Below the pieces are notes generated by a model that was not told the DNA's origin, ran no database searches, and worked only from the letters and a program-made list of their open reading frames with translations. This document shows positions 22,124 through 29,597 of a stretch of DNA of 37,087 nt, one piece after another. Both the position numbers and the translations under genes were made by a program. How positions within the stretch are numbered: the first letter of the stretch is position 1; each line of letters opens with the position of its first letter. The DNA comes from Microbacterium sp. p3-SID336 (GTDB lineage: Bacteria > Actinomycetota > Actinomycetes > Actinomycetales > Microbacteriaceae): NCBI RefSeq assembly GCF_025143365.1, contig NZ_JALXPE010000039.1, positions 1-37,087 of the forward strand, given 5' to 3'.

Positions 22124-22903
22124 TCAGCTCCTTCCGTCCAGCAGCGCGGCCGGCGTGATCGACGTGGGGGCGGCCGTTCCGGCCAGGAGTGCAGAGGCGG
22201 TGGCGAGCACGCCGAACACGTCGGTCTGCGACTCGTGCAGCTCCACGATCGGCACGGCGTGCGGGACGACTGCGCGCACGGCGGCCGCGTCGCGGGCGGC
22301 GGTCACGGAGAGCGCCGGCTCTCCGAACAGGTGCACGGCGATCACGCGATCCGCGTGGCGGCGCAGGACCGCGAGCGGGTCCAGTCCGCCGACCTGCACC
22401 ATGTGCACGTCGATCTCGAGGACGACATCGTCGTCCAGCTGCTCGACGAACAGCTCGAAGGCGGGCCTGCCGTCGAGCAGCGACGAGAACTCGTGGTCGT
22501 GGTTGTGGTAGCCGACACGCAGCCCGACGGCCGCCGCGGCTTTCGCTGCGGCGTTCAGCTCCACGGCCATGGCGCGGACGTCGTCGGCGTGCTGCCAGCG
22601 CTCGGGTTCGGTCCACGCTTCGATCACGGTGCGGACCCCCACCTCCTTCGCGGCGGCGAACGTCGTGTCGAGCTCGCCGCCGATGAGCGTCGCGTGCCCG
22701 GTGGGCGCGGGCAGGCCGGCGGCGCGGAGGGCGGGGGCCAGGTCGGTCGCCCAGGTGAATCCCCAGGCCTCCACCTGGGTGAAGCCGAGGGCGGTGAGGT
22801 GCTGCAGGGCGGCGGGCAGGTCGTCGTAGTGGTCGCGGATGGTCCACAGCTGGACGGCGGCCGGCGGCGCGCTCGCTCCCGCGGGGGTGGGGGAGGGGGA
22901 CAC
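22124..22903 (-). CDS. TIM-barrel sugar (phosphate) isomerase/epimerase
   Basis: A 259-residue xylose-isomerase-like TIM barrel. The four metal ligands of this family are visible: Glu in VIEAW, Asp in LEIDVH, His in IAVHLF and Glu in IVELHE, together with the GYHNHDHEF block. It probably isomerises or epimerises a sugar or keto-sugar, as in inositol and 3-keto-glycoside pathways; the substrate is unknown. The GTG at 22903 has AGAAGGAG 6 nt upstream. An earlier GTG at 22933 overlaps the SMR stop but has no ribosome site. It sits between the SMR transporter and hexosaminidase genes. A Gfo/Idh dehydrogenase in the same locus is a common partner of these isomerases. Confidence 0.85.
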   Translation of the reverse strand: MSPSPTPAGASAPPAAVQLWTIRDHYDDLPAALQHLTALGFTQVEAWGFTWATDLAPALRAAGLPAPTGHATLIGGELDTTFAAAKEVGVRTVIEAWTEPERWQHADDVRAMAVELNAAAKAAAAVGLRVGYHNHDHEFSSLLDGRPAFELFVEQLDDDVVLEIDVHMVQVGGLDPLAVLRRHADRVIAVHLFGEPALSVTAARDAAAVRAVVPHAVPIVELHESQTDVFGVLATASALLAGTAAPTSITPAALLDGRS

Positions 22904-22929
22904 GGGGTTCTCCTTCTGAGGGGTGGTGG

Positions 22930-23256
22930 TCACTCGGCGTGGGCGCCGGAGAGGTTGAGGACGAGGACTCCGCCGACGATGAGGGCGATGCCGAGGAGCT
23001 TGGGAAGGCTGAGGCTCTCGCCGTAGAAGATGATTCCGATGGCGGCGATCGCCGCCGTGCCGATGCCGGACCACAGGGCGTAGACCAGTCCGACCTCGAG
23101 CTTCTTCACCGCCTGGGCGAGGAACGCGAAGGAGAATCCGTAGAGCAGCAGCACGCCGACCGTCGGCCACAGTCGGGTGAAGCCCTGCGTCTTGGTGAGC
23201 AGGCTGGTGGCCGTGACCTCGAACACGATCGCGAGGGCGGTGAAGAACCAGGGCAT
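22930..23256 (-). CDS. Small multidrug resistance (SMR) family transporter
   Basis: A 108-residue protein with four helices, the standard SMR size. Glu13 in AIVFEVTATSLL is the conserved proton/substrate site of EmrE-like proteins. The signature KKLEVGLVYALWSGIGTAAIAAIGIIFYGE matches the Qac/Gdx subfamily, whose members export quaternary ammonium or guanidinium compounds. The ATG at 23256 has AAGGA 8-9 nt upstream. It is the first gene of the glycan operon, just upstream of the isomerase, an unexpected place for a drug pump. It may export a cationic amino-sugar product or by-product, but that is speculation; chance co-transcription is possible. Confidence 0.92.
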   Translation of the reverse strand: MPWFFTALAIVFEVTATSLLTKTQGFTRLWPTVGVLLLYGFSFAFLAQAVKKLEVGLVYALWSGIGTAAIAAIGIIFYGESLSLPKLLGIALIVGGVLVLNLSGAHAE

Positions 23257-23330
23257 GCGCGGATTCCTTCTTTCCTGAGGGGTGACCGGTCGCCGCGGGG
23301 AGAGGCCGTGGAGGACGGGCAGAGTCGATG

Positions 23331-23388
23331 ATCACACAGTATTGCACCAGATGATCCAATTGTGTGATTTTGGTTTAGTGGGTAGCAT
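23331..23388. promoter_or_regulatory. Divergent gntR/glycan-operon promoter with operator sites
   Basis: The gntR promoter is TTGTGT (23360-23365), 17 nt, then TAGCAT (23383-23388), ending 7 nt before the ATG. ACCAGAT at 23346-23352 (inverse ATCTGGT) lies just upstream of its -35 and abuts the minus-strand -35 candidate TTGGAT (complement of 23354-23359). ATCACACA (23331-23338) and TGTGTGAT (23361-23368) form a wider perfect 8-bp inverted repeat, a second possible site. Confidence 0.65.
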
Positions 23389-23395
23389 TGCCGGT

Positions 23396-24118
23396 ATGGA
23401 TGACGTCATCTCGCCGACCGTTGCGCACGCCCTGACCGAGATCCGGGGTCATCTGAAGCGCGGCATCCGTCCCGGCGCCAAGCTCCCCAGCGAGCGGATC
23501 CTCGCCGAGCAGGTCGGCGTGAGCCGCGCCACCCTCCGGCTCGCCCTCGGGCAGCTGGAGCAGGAGGGCGTGCTGACCCGTCACCCCCAGCGCGGCTGGT
23601 TCGTGCGCGGCAACGACACGTTCTCCGATCGCGCCTCCGAACTGCAGAGCTTCAGCGAGCTCGCGACCTCCCGAGGCTTCACCGCGGAGTCCGAGGTCCT
23701 CGCCCTCGCCCGCCGGACCGCGACGATCGAAGAGGCGGAGCGGCTGCGCATCCCCCCGGTGTCGTCCGTGATCGAGCTGAACCGCCTGCGCAAGCTCGAC
23801 GGCATCCCGGTGTGCGTCGACGAGGCCGTGCTGGTCGGGAATCGCTGCGAGCCGGTGCTGCAGCGCGACTTCACGACCGCCTCGCTGTACGAGGCGCTCG
23901 AGACGGACTGCGACATCTCCGTGTACCGCAGCAGCTGCACGATCCAGGCGCGCGGAGCGACCGCGGAACAGGCGCGTCTGCTGAACCTGGAGGAGGGCGA
24001 CCCGGTGCTGGTCTGCGACGAGCGCACCACGACGGCGGACGGCACGATCGTCCTCACCTCGCGCCTCACCTACCGGTGGGACTCCTATCGATTCACCGCG
24101 GACCTCTACCGCAGCTGA
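23396..24118 (+). CDS. GntR/HutC-family regulator with UTRA effector domain
   Basis: A 240-residue regulator. The winged helix-turn-helix occupies residues about 8-75 (GIRPGAKLPSERILAEQVGVSRATLRLALGQLEQEGVLTRHPQRGWFVR), and the UTRA ligand domain follows (SFSELATSRGFTAESEVL...LNRLRKLDGIPVCVDEAVLV...YRSSCTIQARGATAEQARLLNLEEGDPVLVCDERTT). This is the architecture of NagR/DasR/YvoA, which bind amino-sugar phosphates. ATG 23396 is preferred: the frame is open further upstream but starts there lack signals, while a TAGCAT hexamer lies 7 nt before this ATG. It is flanked by the operons it probably represses. Its last 13 bases overlap the convergent kinase gene. Confidence 0.93.
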   Translation: MDDVISPTVAHALTEIRGHLKRGIRPGAKLPSERILAEQVGVSRATLRLALGQLEQEGVLTRHPQRGWFVRGNDTFSDRASELQSFSELATSRGFTAESEVLALARRTATIEEAERLRIPPVSSVIELNRLRKLDGIPVCVDEAVLVGNRCEPVLQRDFTTASLYEALETDCDISVYRSSCTIQARGATAEQARLLNLEEGDPVLVCDERTTTADGTIVLTSRLTYRWDSYRFTADLYRS

Positions 24119-25023
24119 CCGTCGAAGGGCGTCGTCCCGAGTGCGGCACCGATCAGGCCCGAGTCGGCGCCGAGCCGCGCCCGGAGGGCGGTGAGGCCGG
24201 GGCGTGCCCGCAGCGCCTCGAAAGCCGCCCGCGGTGCGGTGCTGCCGGATACCCCGAGCCCGCCTCCCAGGATCACCACGTGCGGGTCGAGGAGGTCGAC
24301 CGCCTGCAACACGGCCGTGGCGAGCACGCGACCGGCCTCGGCGAGGAACACCTCCGCCTCGACGTCGCCGCTGTCCGCGCGTCGGGACACGGCGAGCGTC
24401 GTCAGCTCCTCGCCCGCCCGGGCGGGGTGCGTGTCGCCGCCGTGCAGGGCGCGGAAGCGCCGGGCGATGCCCAGCCCGGAGGAGAACTCCTCGACCGTGA
24501 ACGCCGACGCCGCCGACGGCCAGGCGCCCAGGGTGATCGCGCGACCGGTCGCTCCCTCCCAGTAGACTCCGCCGGGGAGGACGAAGGTCGACGAGATCCC
24601 GGTGCCCCACGAGACGTAGAGCGCGCTCTGGGCGGGGTCGGGCAGCAGGTGCGCTTCGGCGCGGGCTCCGCAGCGCACGTCGGAGTCCACGCGCACGGAG
24701 ACCTCAGCGTGGGTCGAGGTGCGCAGCAGCGCGCCCAGCTCGCCGGGCTCCGTGCCGGTCCACTCGATCACCTCGGCGCTCGTCACCCGGCCGTCGCGGA
24801 CGAACTCGGGCACGCCGATGCCGGCGTGCGAGACCGTCAGACCGCGCTCCGCGGCCCGGTGCAGCAGAGGCCGGGCGAGGGCGAGGATGCCGGCGGAGAT
24901 CGCACGCGGATCCGTCGGCGCGCTCGACCGGTCGATGATCGTGAGGTCGTCGCGGCGCACCAGTGCCGCCTTGACGGTGGTGCCGCCGACGTCGACGCCG
25001 AGCACCGCCTCGACCGCGCTCAC
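24106..25023 (-). CDS. ROK-family sugar kinase lacking the zinc loop
   Basis: A 305-residue kinase of the ROK (Hsp70/actin) fold. The phosphate-binding motif is LGVDVGGTTVKAALV, the catalytic Asp lies in RVDSDVRCGARAEA, and a second glycine block reads SWGTGISSTFVLPGGVYWEGATGRAITLG. The family's GH...CxCGxxGCxE zinc-binding segment is missing: the chain runs from ITLGAWPS to VEEFSSGLGIARR with only a few residues between. It may therefore be a zinc-independent kinase or one with altered specificity. The GTG overlaps the cupin stop (GTGA). By context it phosphorylates the hexosamine released by GH20. Its coding end overlaps gntR by 13 bp. Confidence 0.88.
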   Translation of the reverse strand: MSAVEAVLGVDVGGTTVKAALVRRDDLTIIDRSSAPTDPRAISAGILALARPLLHRAAERGLTVSHAGIGVPEFVRDGRVTSAEVIEWTGTEPGELGALLRTSTHAEVSVRVDSDVRCGARAEAHLLPDPAQSALYVSWGTGISSTFVLPGGVYWEGATGRAITLGAWPSAASAFTVEEFSSGLGIARRFRALHGGDTHPARAGEELTTLAVSRRADSGDVEAEVFLAEAGRVLATAVLQAVDLLDPHVVILGGGLGVSGSTAPRAAFEALRARPGLTALRARLGADSGLIGAALGTTPFDGQLR

Positions 25024-25922
25024 AGCGTCCAGTCCGCCGGGACCTCGCCGGAACCGCGGAGGTAGCGCGCGGGTGCGGCCGCGCGCACCAGCAGGCGCTC
25101 GGCGGACCCCACCGCGAGGAACATGGCGTCGCCCGGCCGCAGCACGGTGGTCGCGTTGTACATGGTCTCCGGGCTCCAGACGTCGACCCACAGTTCGCCG
25201 TCGACGACCACGAGTACGGATTCCTGCTCGACCGAGGCGAAGTCCTCGACGTGCCCAGGTTGCACGACGCCCTCCACGACCCGCAAGTACTCGGTGTCGA
25301 CGAGGATCGACAGCAGGTGCGAGGGGTCGGCGTCCCGGAAACCGAGAAGCGCGGTGGAGGTGTGCGCGCGGTGGAACGAGGTCGTCGCCCGCTGCTCGTC
25401 CGCCGCGGCCGGCCAGCGCTTGCGCCACCGCTCGTCGAGGTAGTGCGTCTCGGTCAGCGGCGGCTGTCGGCGGGCGAACTCCGAGGCGGTGCCGCGCGAC
25501 GGCGGCGGGGAGAAGAACTCCAGCACCCGCGTGGTCTGCTGGCCGGGGTTGAAGCCGTTGTGCCAGGTGGCGGCGTGGAAGAGCCGCCCGGAACCGGCCT
25601 CGGCCCGCACGACCTCACCGGTCTGCGGGTTGGCGAGGATCAGCTCCCCTTCCAGTACGTAGTAGAGGACGTCGGCGGCGAAGATCGTCTGGTTGTTCTC
25701 GCTGTGCCGGAACTCGGCGCCGGGCGGGAGCTCGAACTCCAGCACGTGAAGCTGGTCGGTCGAGGACACGACGCGGTCGGTCACGAAGCCGGAGGTCGTG
25801 TCGCCCCACACGTGGTGCACGACATCCTCTCTGCGGATGACCTGGGACTGTGTGAACACCGGTCGTGGGGTGCTGCGACGGCCGCTGGGCGGGGAGGGCG
25901 AGATCTTCTCGTGTGCTGACAT
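25020..25922 (-). CDS. Two-domain cupin protein
   Basis: A 300-residue bicupin. Domain 1 (about 30-150) contains FRHSENNQTIFAADVLYYVLEGELILANPQTGEVV and FHAATWHNGFN, with several His residues that could hold a metal. Domain 2 (about 185-290) reads VQPGHVEDFASVEQESVLVVVDGELWVDVWSPETMYNATTVLRPGDAMFLAVG and seems to lack the His ligands. It could be a sugar isomerase, a dioxygenase-like enzyme or a ligand-binding accessory; I cannot choose. It is the first gene of a coupled pair with the ROK kinase. The ATG at 25922 lies 7 nt after a TACCGT hexamer and has no ribosome site, so the transcript is probably leaderless. Confidence 0.8.
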   Translation of the reverse strand: MSAHEKISPSPPSGRRSTPRPVFTQSQVIRREDVVHHVWGDTTSGFVTDRVVSSTDQLHVLEFELPPGAEFRHSENNQTIFAADVLYYVLEGELILANPQTGEVVRAEAGSGRLFHAATWHNGFNPGQQTTRVLEFFSPPPSRGTASEFARRQPPLTETHYLDERWRKRWPAAADEQRATTSFHRAHTSTALLGFRDADPSHLLSILVDTEYLRVVEGVVQPGHVEDFASVEQESVLVVVDGELWVDVWSPETMYNATTVLRPGDAMFLAVGSAERLLVRAAAPARYLRGSGEVPADWTL

Positions 25923-25929
25923 GGCGATC

Positions 25930-25966
25930 ACGGTAGCAGACCAATCGTCTACCAGTATGACCAGAT
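25930..25966 (-). promoter_or_regulatory. Cupin-ROK promoter with GntR motif
   Basis: The -10 TACCGT (complement of 25930-25935) ends 7 nt before the ATG at 25922. Upstream on the same strand is ATCTGGT (complement of 25960-25966), followed by further TGGT steps in direct repeat (CTGGTA, TTGGTC). No strong -35 is seen. Confidence 0.5.
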
Positions 25967-25995
25967 AACAGAAATAGGACTACTGAAAATACCGA

Positions 25996-26024
25996 TTGTG
26001 ACCATGTGGACTATCTGGTAGGTT
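25996..26024 (+). promoter_or_regulatory. Promoter of the Gfo/ABC operon with GntR motif in the spacer
   Basis: TTGTGA (25996-26001), exactly 17 nt, then TAGGTT (26019-26024). ATCTGGT (26013-26019), part of TGGACTATCTGG, sits between the two elements. The reverse complement CCAGATAGTCCA matches 10 of 12 positions of CCAGATGATCCA at 23347-23358. A GntR dimer bound here would exclude polymerase. Confidence 0.7.
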
Positions 26025-26094
26025 CCTGGCTAGCTCGCCACCCGCACCGAGTCCCGGTCCGCCAGGACCGTCCGCACTTCGAAGGAGAATGCCT

Positions 26095-27207
26095 GTGTCC
26101 ACCCCCCTGTCCATCGGTGTCATCGGCAGCGGCAGCGTCGCCCAGGGCGCCTACCTTCCGCTGCTCACCACCCTCCGCTCCCAGGGCAAGGTCCGCCGGG
26201 TCGTCGTCAGCGACGTCCGCCGCGAGGCGCTCGACATCGTGACCGAGGCGTTCCCGATCGATGGGGTCACGCAGGACCCCTACGCCGTGATCGAGGATCC
26301 CGACATCGACGTCGTCGCCGTGCTCACCTCGATGCCCGAGCATGCCGCGCTGACCAAGGCGGCGCTGCTCGCGGGGAAGAGCGTCATGGTGGAGAAGCCC
26401 ATGGCGACCACTCTGGAGGAGGCGGCCGAGCTGCTGCGGATCGCCGAGACGAGCCCCGGGCACCTGCTGTGCGCGCCCCACGTACTGCTGAGCCCCGACT
26501 ATCAGGCCATGCACCGTGCGATCCAGGACGGCAGGATCGGTCGGCCGACCCTCGCGCGTGCCCGCTACGGACACGACGGACCCAGCTGGGGCGCGTGGTT
26601 CTACAAGGTCGGCGGCGGGCCGCTGTTCGACCTGGGAGTGTATGCACTGACCTCGCTCACGGGTCTCCTCGGTCCCGTCACCCGGGTCACCGCGCTCGCC
26701 GCACGCGCCCGCTCCGAGCGCATCGTCGACGGCGAACTCACCAAGGTCGAGACCGACGACACCTATCAGCTGGTGATCGAGCACGAGGGCGGCGCGCTCT
26801 CCACCGTGACCACCGCGTTCGGAATGCAGCGTTACAAGAGCCCGGCCATGGAGGTCTACGGCCTGGAGGGCACCGTGCAGATGCTCGGCGACGACTGGGC
26901 GCCGGAGGGCCTCGAACTGTGGACGAACGAGGTCGGCGCCTGGCAGCTGTTCGACAGCGCCAGCCGCAACTGGCCGTGGACCGACGGCCTCACGCACCTG
27001 ATCGACTGCGTGCGGAACGGGACGGAGCCGTACACTTCGGCCGCGCACGCGTACCACGTGCTCGACATCATGTTCGCGGCACTCGCGTCCGCCGAGTCGG
27101 GCCGTGTGCAGACCGTGGACAGCCGGTTCGTCCCGCCGCTGCCGATCGACGAGGTCGAGGGTCCGCACCGACGGTCGCACGACCGCGTCTACGACGGCAC
27201 GAACTGA
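26095..27207 (+). CDS. Gfo/Idh/MocA-family oxidoreductase
   Basis: A 370-residue NAD(P)-dependent sugar dehydrogenase. The Rossmann motif GVIGSGSVAQGAYLPLL is at the N-terminus, the catalytic block is MVEKPMATTLEEA (the EKP lysine), and the C-terminal substrate domain includes GGGPLFDLGVYALTSLTGLLGPV. Family members oxidise or transiently oxidise sugars, inositols and glycosides. GTG 26095 is chosen because GGAG lies 7 nt upstream; the ATG two codons earlier is only one or two bases from that site. It is the first gene of the importer operon. Combined with the TIM-barrel isomerase, it hints at an oxidative or 3-keto-sugar step; the substrate is not known. Confidence 0.9.
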   Translation: MSTPLSIGVIGSGSVAQGAYLPLLTTLRSQGKVRRVVVSDVRREALDIVTEAFPIDGVTQDPYAVIEDPDIDVVAVLTSMPEHAALTKAALLAGKSVMVEKPMATTLEEAAELLRIAETSPGHLLCAPHVLLSPDYQAMHRAIQDGRIGRPTLARARYGHDGPSWGAWFYKVGGGPLFDLGVYALTSLTGLLGPVTRVTALAARARSERIVDGELTKVETDDTYQLVIEHEGGALSTVTTAFGMQRYKSPAMEVYGLEGTVQMLGDDWAPEGLELWTNEVGAWQLFDSASRNWPWTDGLTHLIDCVRNGTEPYTSAAHAYHVLDIMFAALASAESGRVQTVDSRFVPPLPIDEVEGPHRRSHDRVYDGTN

Positions 27208-27212
27208 TCATC

Positions 27213-27235
27213 CGGCGGCCGCACGCTCGCCGCCG
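27213..27235 (+). promoter_or_regulatory. Intercistronic hairpin before the binding-protein gene
   Basis: CGGCGGC (27213-27219) pairs with GCCGCCG (27229-27235) around a 9-nt loop in the 57-nt gap. Such hairpins often protect the binding-protein mRNA so it is made in excess over the membrane subunits. Confidence 0.4.
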
Positions 27236-27264
27236 CCCATCCCCCCGATGCAAAGGAGCACCCC

Positions 27265-28632
27265 TTGTCGAAACTCCACCGTCTTCGCACGGCCGCCGTC
27301 GTGACGACGGCCACCGCGATGCTGCTCACCGGGTGCGTGCCCGGCGGCGGCGCCCAGGAGCGCGCCGATCGCGAGATCGTCACCGATCCGAGCCAGATCC
27401 CCGAGACCACCCTGACCGTGCTCGACCCGTTCGTGTCGAAGGACCTGCCGAGCACCAAGTGGTTCCTGGAGGTGCAGGAGGCGTTCACCGCCCAGTACCC
27501 GCAGATCACCATCAAACGCGAGACGCAGTCGTACGACGACATCGCGTCCACGCTCCGGCTCCGCCTCTCCGGGACCGCGGTCCCCGACGTCGTGCCCCCC
27601 AACCAGGGCTGGCAGGGTCTCGGCACGCTCGGCGGGGAGAACGGTCTGCTCGTGAACCTCGACGACTACGCCGAGGCCTACGGGTGGAACGACGAGCTCC
27701 CCGACACGGTGCTCGCCCAGCACCGGGTCGCGCAGGACGGCCGCACCATCGGCGAGGGCAGCCTCTACGGCATGCCCGTGAACCAGGGCGCCATCCAGAT
27801 GGTGCACTACAACAAGCGGCTCCTCGCGGACCTCGACCTCGAGGTGCCCGAGACGTTCGCCGAGTTCCAGGAGGTCCTCGCGGCGTCGAAGGCGGCAGGG
27901 CAGGTGCCGATCGCGTTCAGCGTGCAGTCGGGAGGCGGCATCGCGGCGCTCCTGCAGCTGCAGAACGTGCTGGGCGGCCCCGCCGACATCCGGGACTTCG
28001 TGTTCTCGTCCAGCGACATCGCCCTCGACCAGACCGGCATGCCCGAAGCGGCCGAGACCTACCAGGAGTGGCTGACCGAGGGGTACTTCTCGACGGACGC
28101 AGCCGGCATCAGCCCTGCGGTCGCGATGCAGCGCTTCGTCGACGGGGAGGCGCTGTTCCTCTTCTTCGGCACCGAGGGTCTGCCGTTCGCGGACGGTCAG
28201 GACCTGAGCGACTTCGGCGCCTTCGTGCTCCCGCGTGACGACGATGACACGCTCGGCGCGACCGGATCGTCGTTACAGAACTTCTCCATCGCGTCCAATG
28301 CGAAGAACCCGGATGCGGCAGCGCTCTTCCTGGACTTCCTGGCCACCGACGAGGTCGGCGAGCTCGCCCTGAAGCACGGCATCATGCCGATGTTCGGCTC
28401 CTACGACCCCGAGTCGATCCCGGCGTCCCTGGAGGAGGAGTACCAGTCCCTCGAGGCCGTGAACGCCTCGGACGGGTACATCCCCTACTTCGACTGGGCC
28501 ACGCCCACCATGCTCGACACACTGCGACAGAGCGTGGACGAGCTGGCGGCCGGGCGCATCGACGCGAAGGAGTTCGTGGATCGCGTGCAGCGCAACCAGG
28601 AGGAGTTCCACGAGACGCGAGAAGACGAGTAG
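27265..28632 (+). CDS. ABC sugar transporter substrate-binding lipoprotein
   Basis: A 455-residue family-1 solute-binding protein. The lipobox LLTGC places a lipidated Cys24 after an Arg-containing n-region and a hydrophobic stretch, so it is anchored outside the membrane. The body shows the usual extracellular binding protein pattern (FTAQYPQITIKRETQSYDDIASTLRLRLSGTAVPDVV; YGMPVNQGAIQMVHYNKRLL; AVAMQRFVDGEALFLFFG). It would deliver an oligosaccharide, probably with beta-linked hexosamine given the GH20 in the locus. The start codon is TTG at 27265, fixed by AAAGGAG 6-7 nt upstream. It is followed closely by two permease genes. Confidence 0.93.
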   Translation: MSKLHRLRTAAVVTTATAMLLTGCVPGGGAQERADREIVTDPSQIPETTLTVLDPFVSKDLPSTKWFLEVQEAFTAQYPQITIKRETQSYDDIASTLRLRLSGTAVPDVVPPNQGWQGLGTLGGENGLLVNLDDYAEAYGWNDELPDTVLAQHRVAQDGRTIGEGSLYGMPVNQGAIQMVHYNKRLLADLDLEVPETFAEFQEVLAASKAAGQVPIAFSVQSGGGIAALLQLQNVLGGPADIRDFVFSSSDIALDQTGMPEAAETYQEWLTEGYFSTDAAGISPAVAMQRFVDGEALFLFFGTEGLPFADGQDLSDFGAFVLPRDDDDTLGATGSSLQNFSIASNAKNPDAAALFLDFLATDEVGELALKHGIMPMFGSYDPESIPASLEEEYQSLEAVNASDGYIPYFDWATPTMLDTLRQSVDELAAGRIDAKEFVDRVQRNQEEFHETREDE

Positions 28633-28634
28633 AC

Positions 28635-29597
28635 GTGACGATCGTCGAGAGCGAACCGCGGCGTACGCGCCGCCGGGAGTCGAGTCCCCGTGTCTCGACG
28701 CCGCCCGTGCGCGGCACCGGACGGGGCCGACGTGCCCTGGCCGGTGCCCGCGCCTGGCTCTACCTGCTTCCCGCCGTCGCGATCTACGCGTTCATCGTCC
28801 TGATCCCCACCGCGCAGAGCGTCTGGTTCTCGCTGTTCTCCTGGAACGGGGTCTCGCCGGCGGAGTGGGTCGGGCTGGGCAACTACCTCGCCTTCCTGAG
28901 CGATCCGCTGATCGGGCAGGCCCTCGGGCACACGCTGGTCCTGGTCGCGTTCTTCTCCCTGCTGCCCATCTCCCTGGGGTTGCTGTCGGCCGCGCTCGTG
29001 TCGCGGGCGCGCCTGCGCGGGGCCTCGTTCTTCCGGTCCATCATCTTCGTGCCGCAGGTGCTCACCTCGGTCGTGATCGTGGTGGCCTGGCGGCAGATGT
29101 ACTCGTCCGAGGGTCTGGTGAACTCGTCGTTGCGCGCGGTCGGTCTCGATGCGCTCGCCCAGCCCTGGCTCGGGAGTTTCGAGTTCGCCCTGCCGGCCCT
29201 CGGGCTCGTCGGCACCTGGACGATGATGGGCCTCTGCATGATCCTGTTCCTGGCCGGCGTCGGCAACATCCCGACGGAGCTGTACGACGCGGCGCGGGTG
29301 GACGGCGCCGGAGCCGTCAGGGAGTTCTGGGCGGTCACGCTTCCTGGCCTGCGGCCGCAGCTGACCGTGGCGCTGACGCTGACCCTCATCGGCGCGCTGC
29401 GGGCGTTCGACCTGATCTGGCTGACCACCCGCGGAGGGCCGGGCACGTCGACCATCACGCCGGCCGTGCTGCTCTATTCCTCCGCATTCACCCAGCAGAC
29501 CATCGGGAAGGCCGCTGCGATCGGCGTGTGCCTGGCGGTCCTCGCCCTCGGCATCGCCTGGAGTGCGATCCGCCTCATCGAGAGGAGGGACCGATGA
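28635..29597 (+). CDS. ABC sugar transporter permease (MalF/UgpA type)
   Basis: A 320-residue inner-membrane subunit with about six helices after a 40-residue basic N-terminus. The EAA loop that docks the ATPase is YDAARVDGAGAVREFWAVTLPGLRP (about residues 215-240). The GTG is 2 nt after the binding-protein stop, and its ribosome site is weak, so coupling is likely. It pairs with the next gene to form the channel. No ATP-binding gene follows, so a shared MsiK-like ATPase elsewhere is expected, as is common for actinobacterial sugar importers. Confidence 0.93.
   Translation: MTIVESEPRRTRRRESSPRVSTPPVRGTGRGRRALAGARAWLYLLPAVAIYAFIVLIPTAQSVWFSLFSWNGVSPAEWVGLGNYLAFLSDPLIGQALGHTLVLVAFFSLLPISLGLLSAALVSRARLRGASFFRSIIFVPQVLTSVVIVVAWRQMYSSEGLVNSSLRAVGLDALAQPWLGSFEFALPALGLVGTWTMMGLCMILFLAGVGNIPTELYDAARVDGAGAVREFWAVTLPGLRPQLTVALTLTLIGALRAFDLIWLTTRGGPGTSTITPAVLLYSSAFTQQTIGKAAAIGVCLAVLALGIAWSAIRLIERRDR

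Noticed and set aside
26089..26094. ATG two codons upstream as the Gfo/Idh/MocA start
   Set aside because: The GGAG ends only one or two bases before this ATG, while GTG 26095 has normal spacing.
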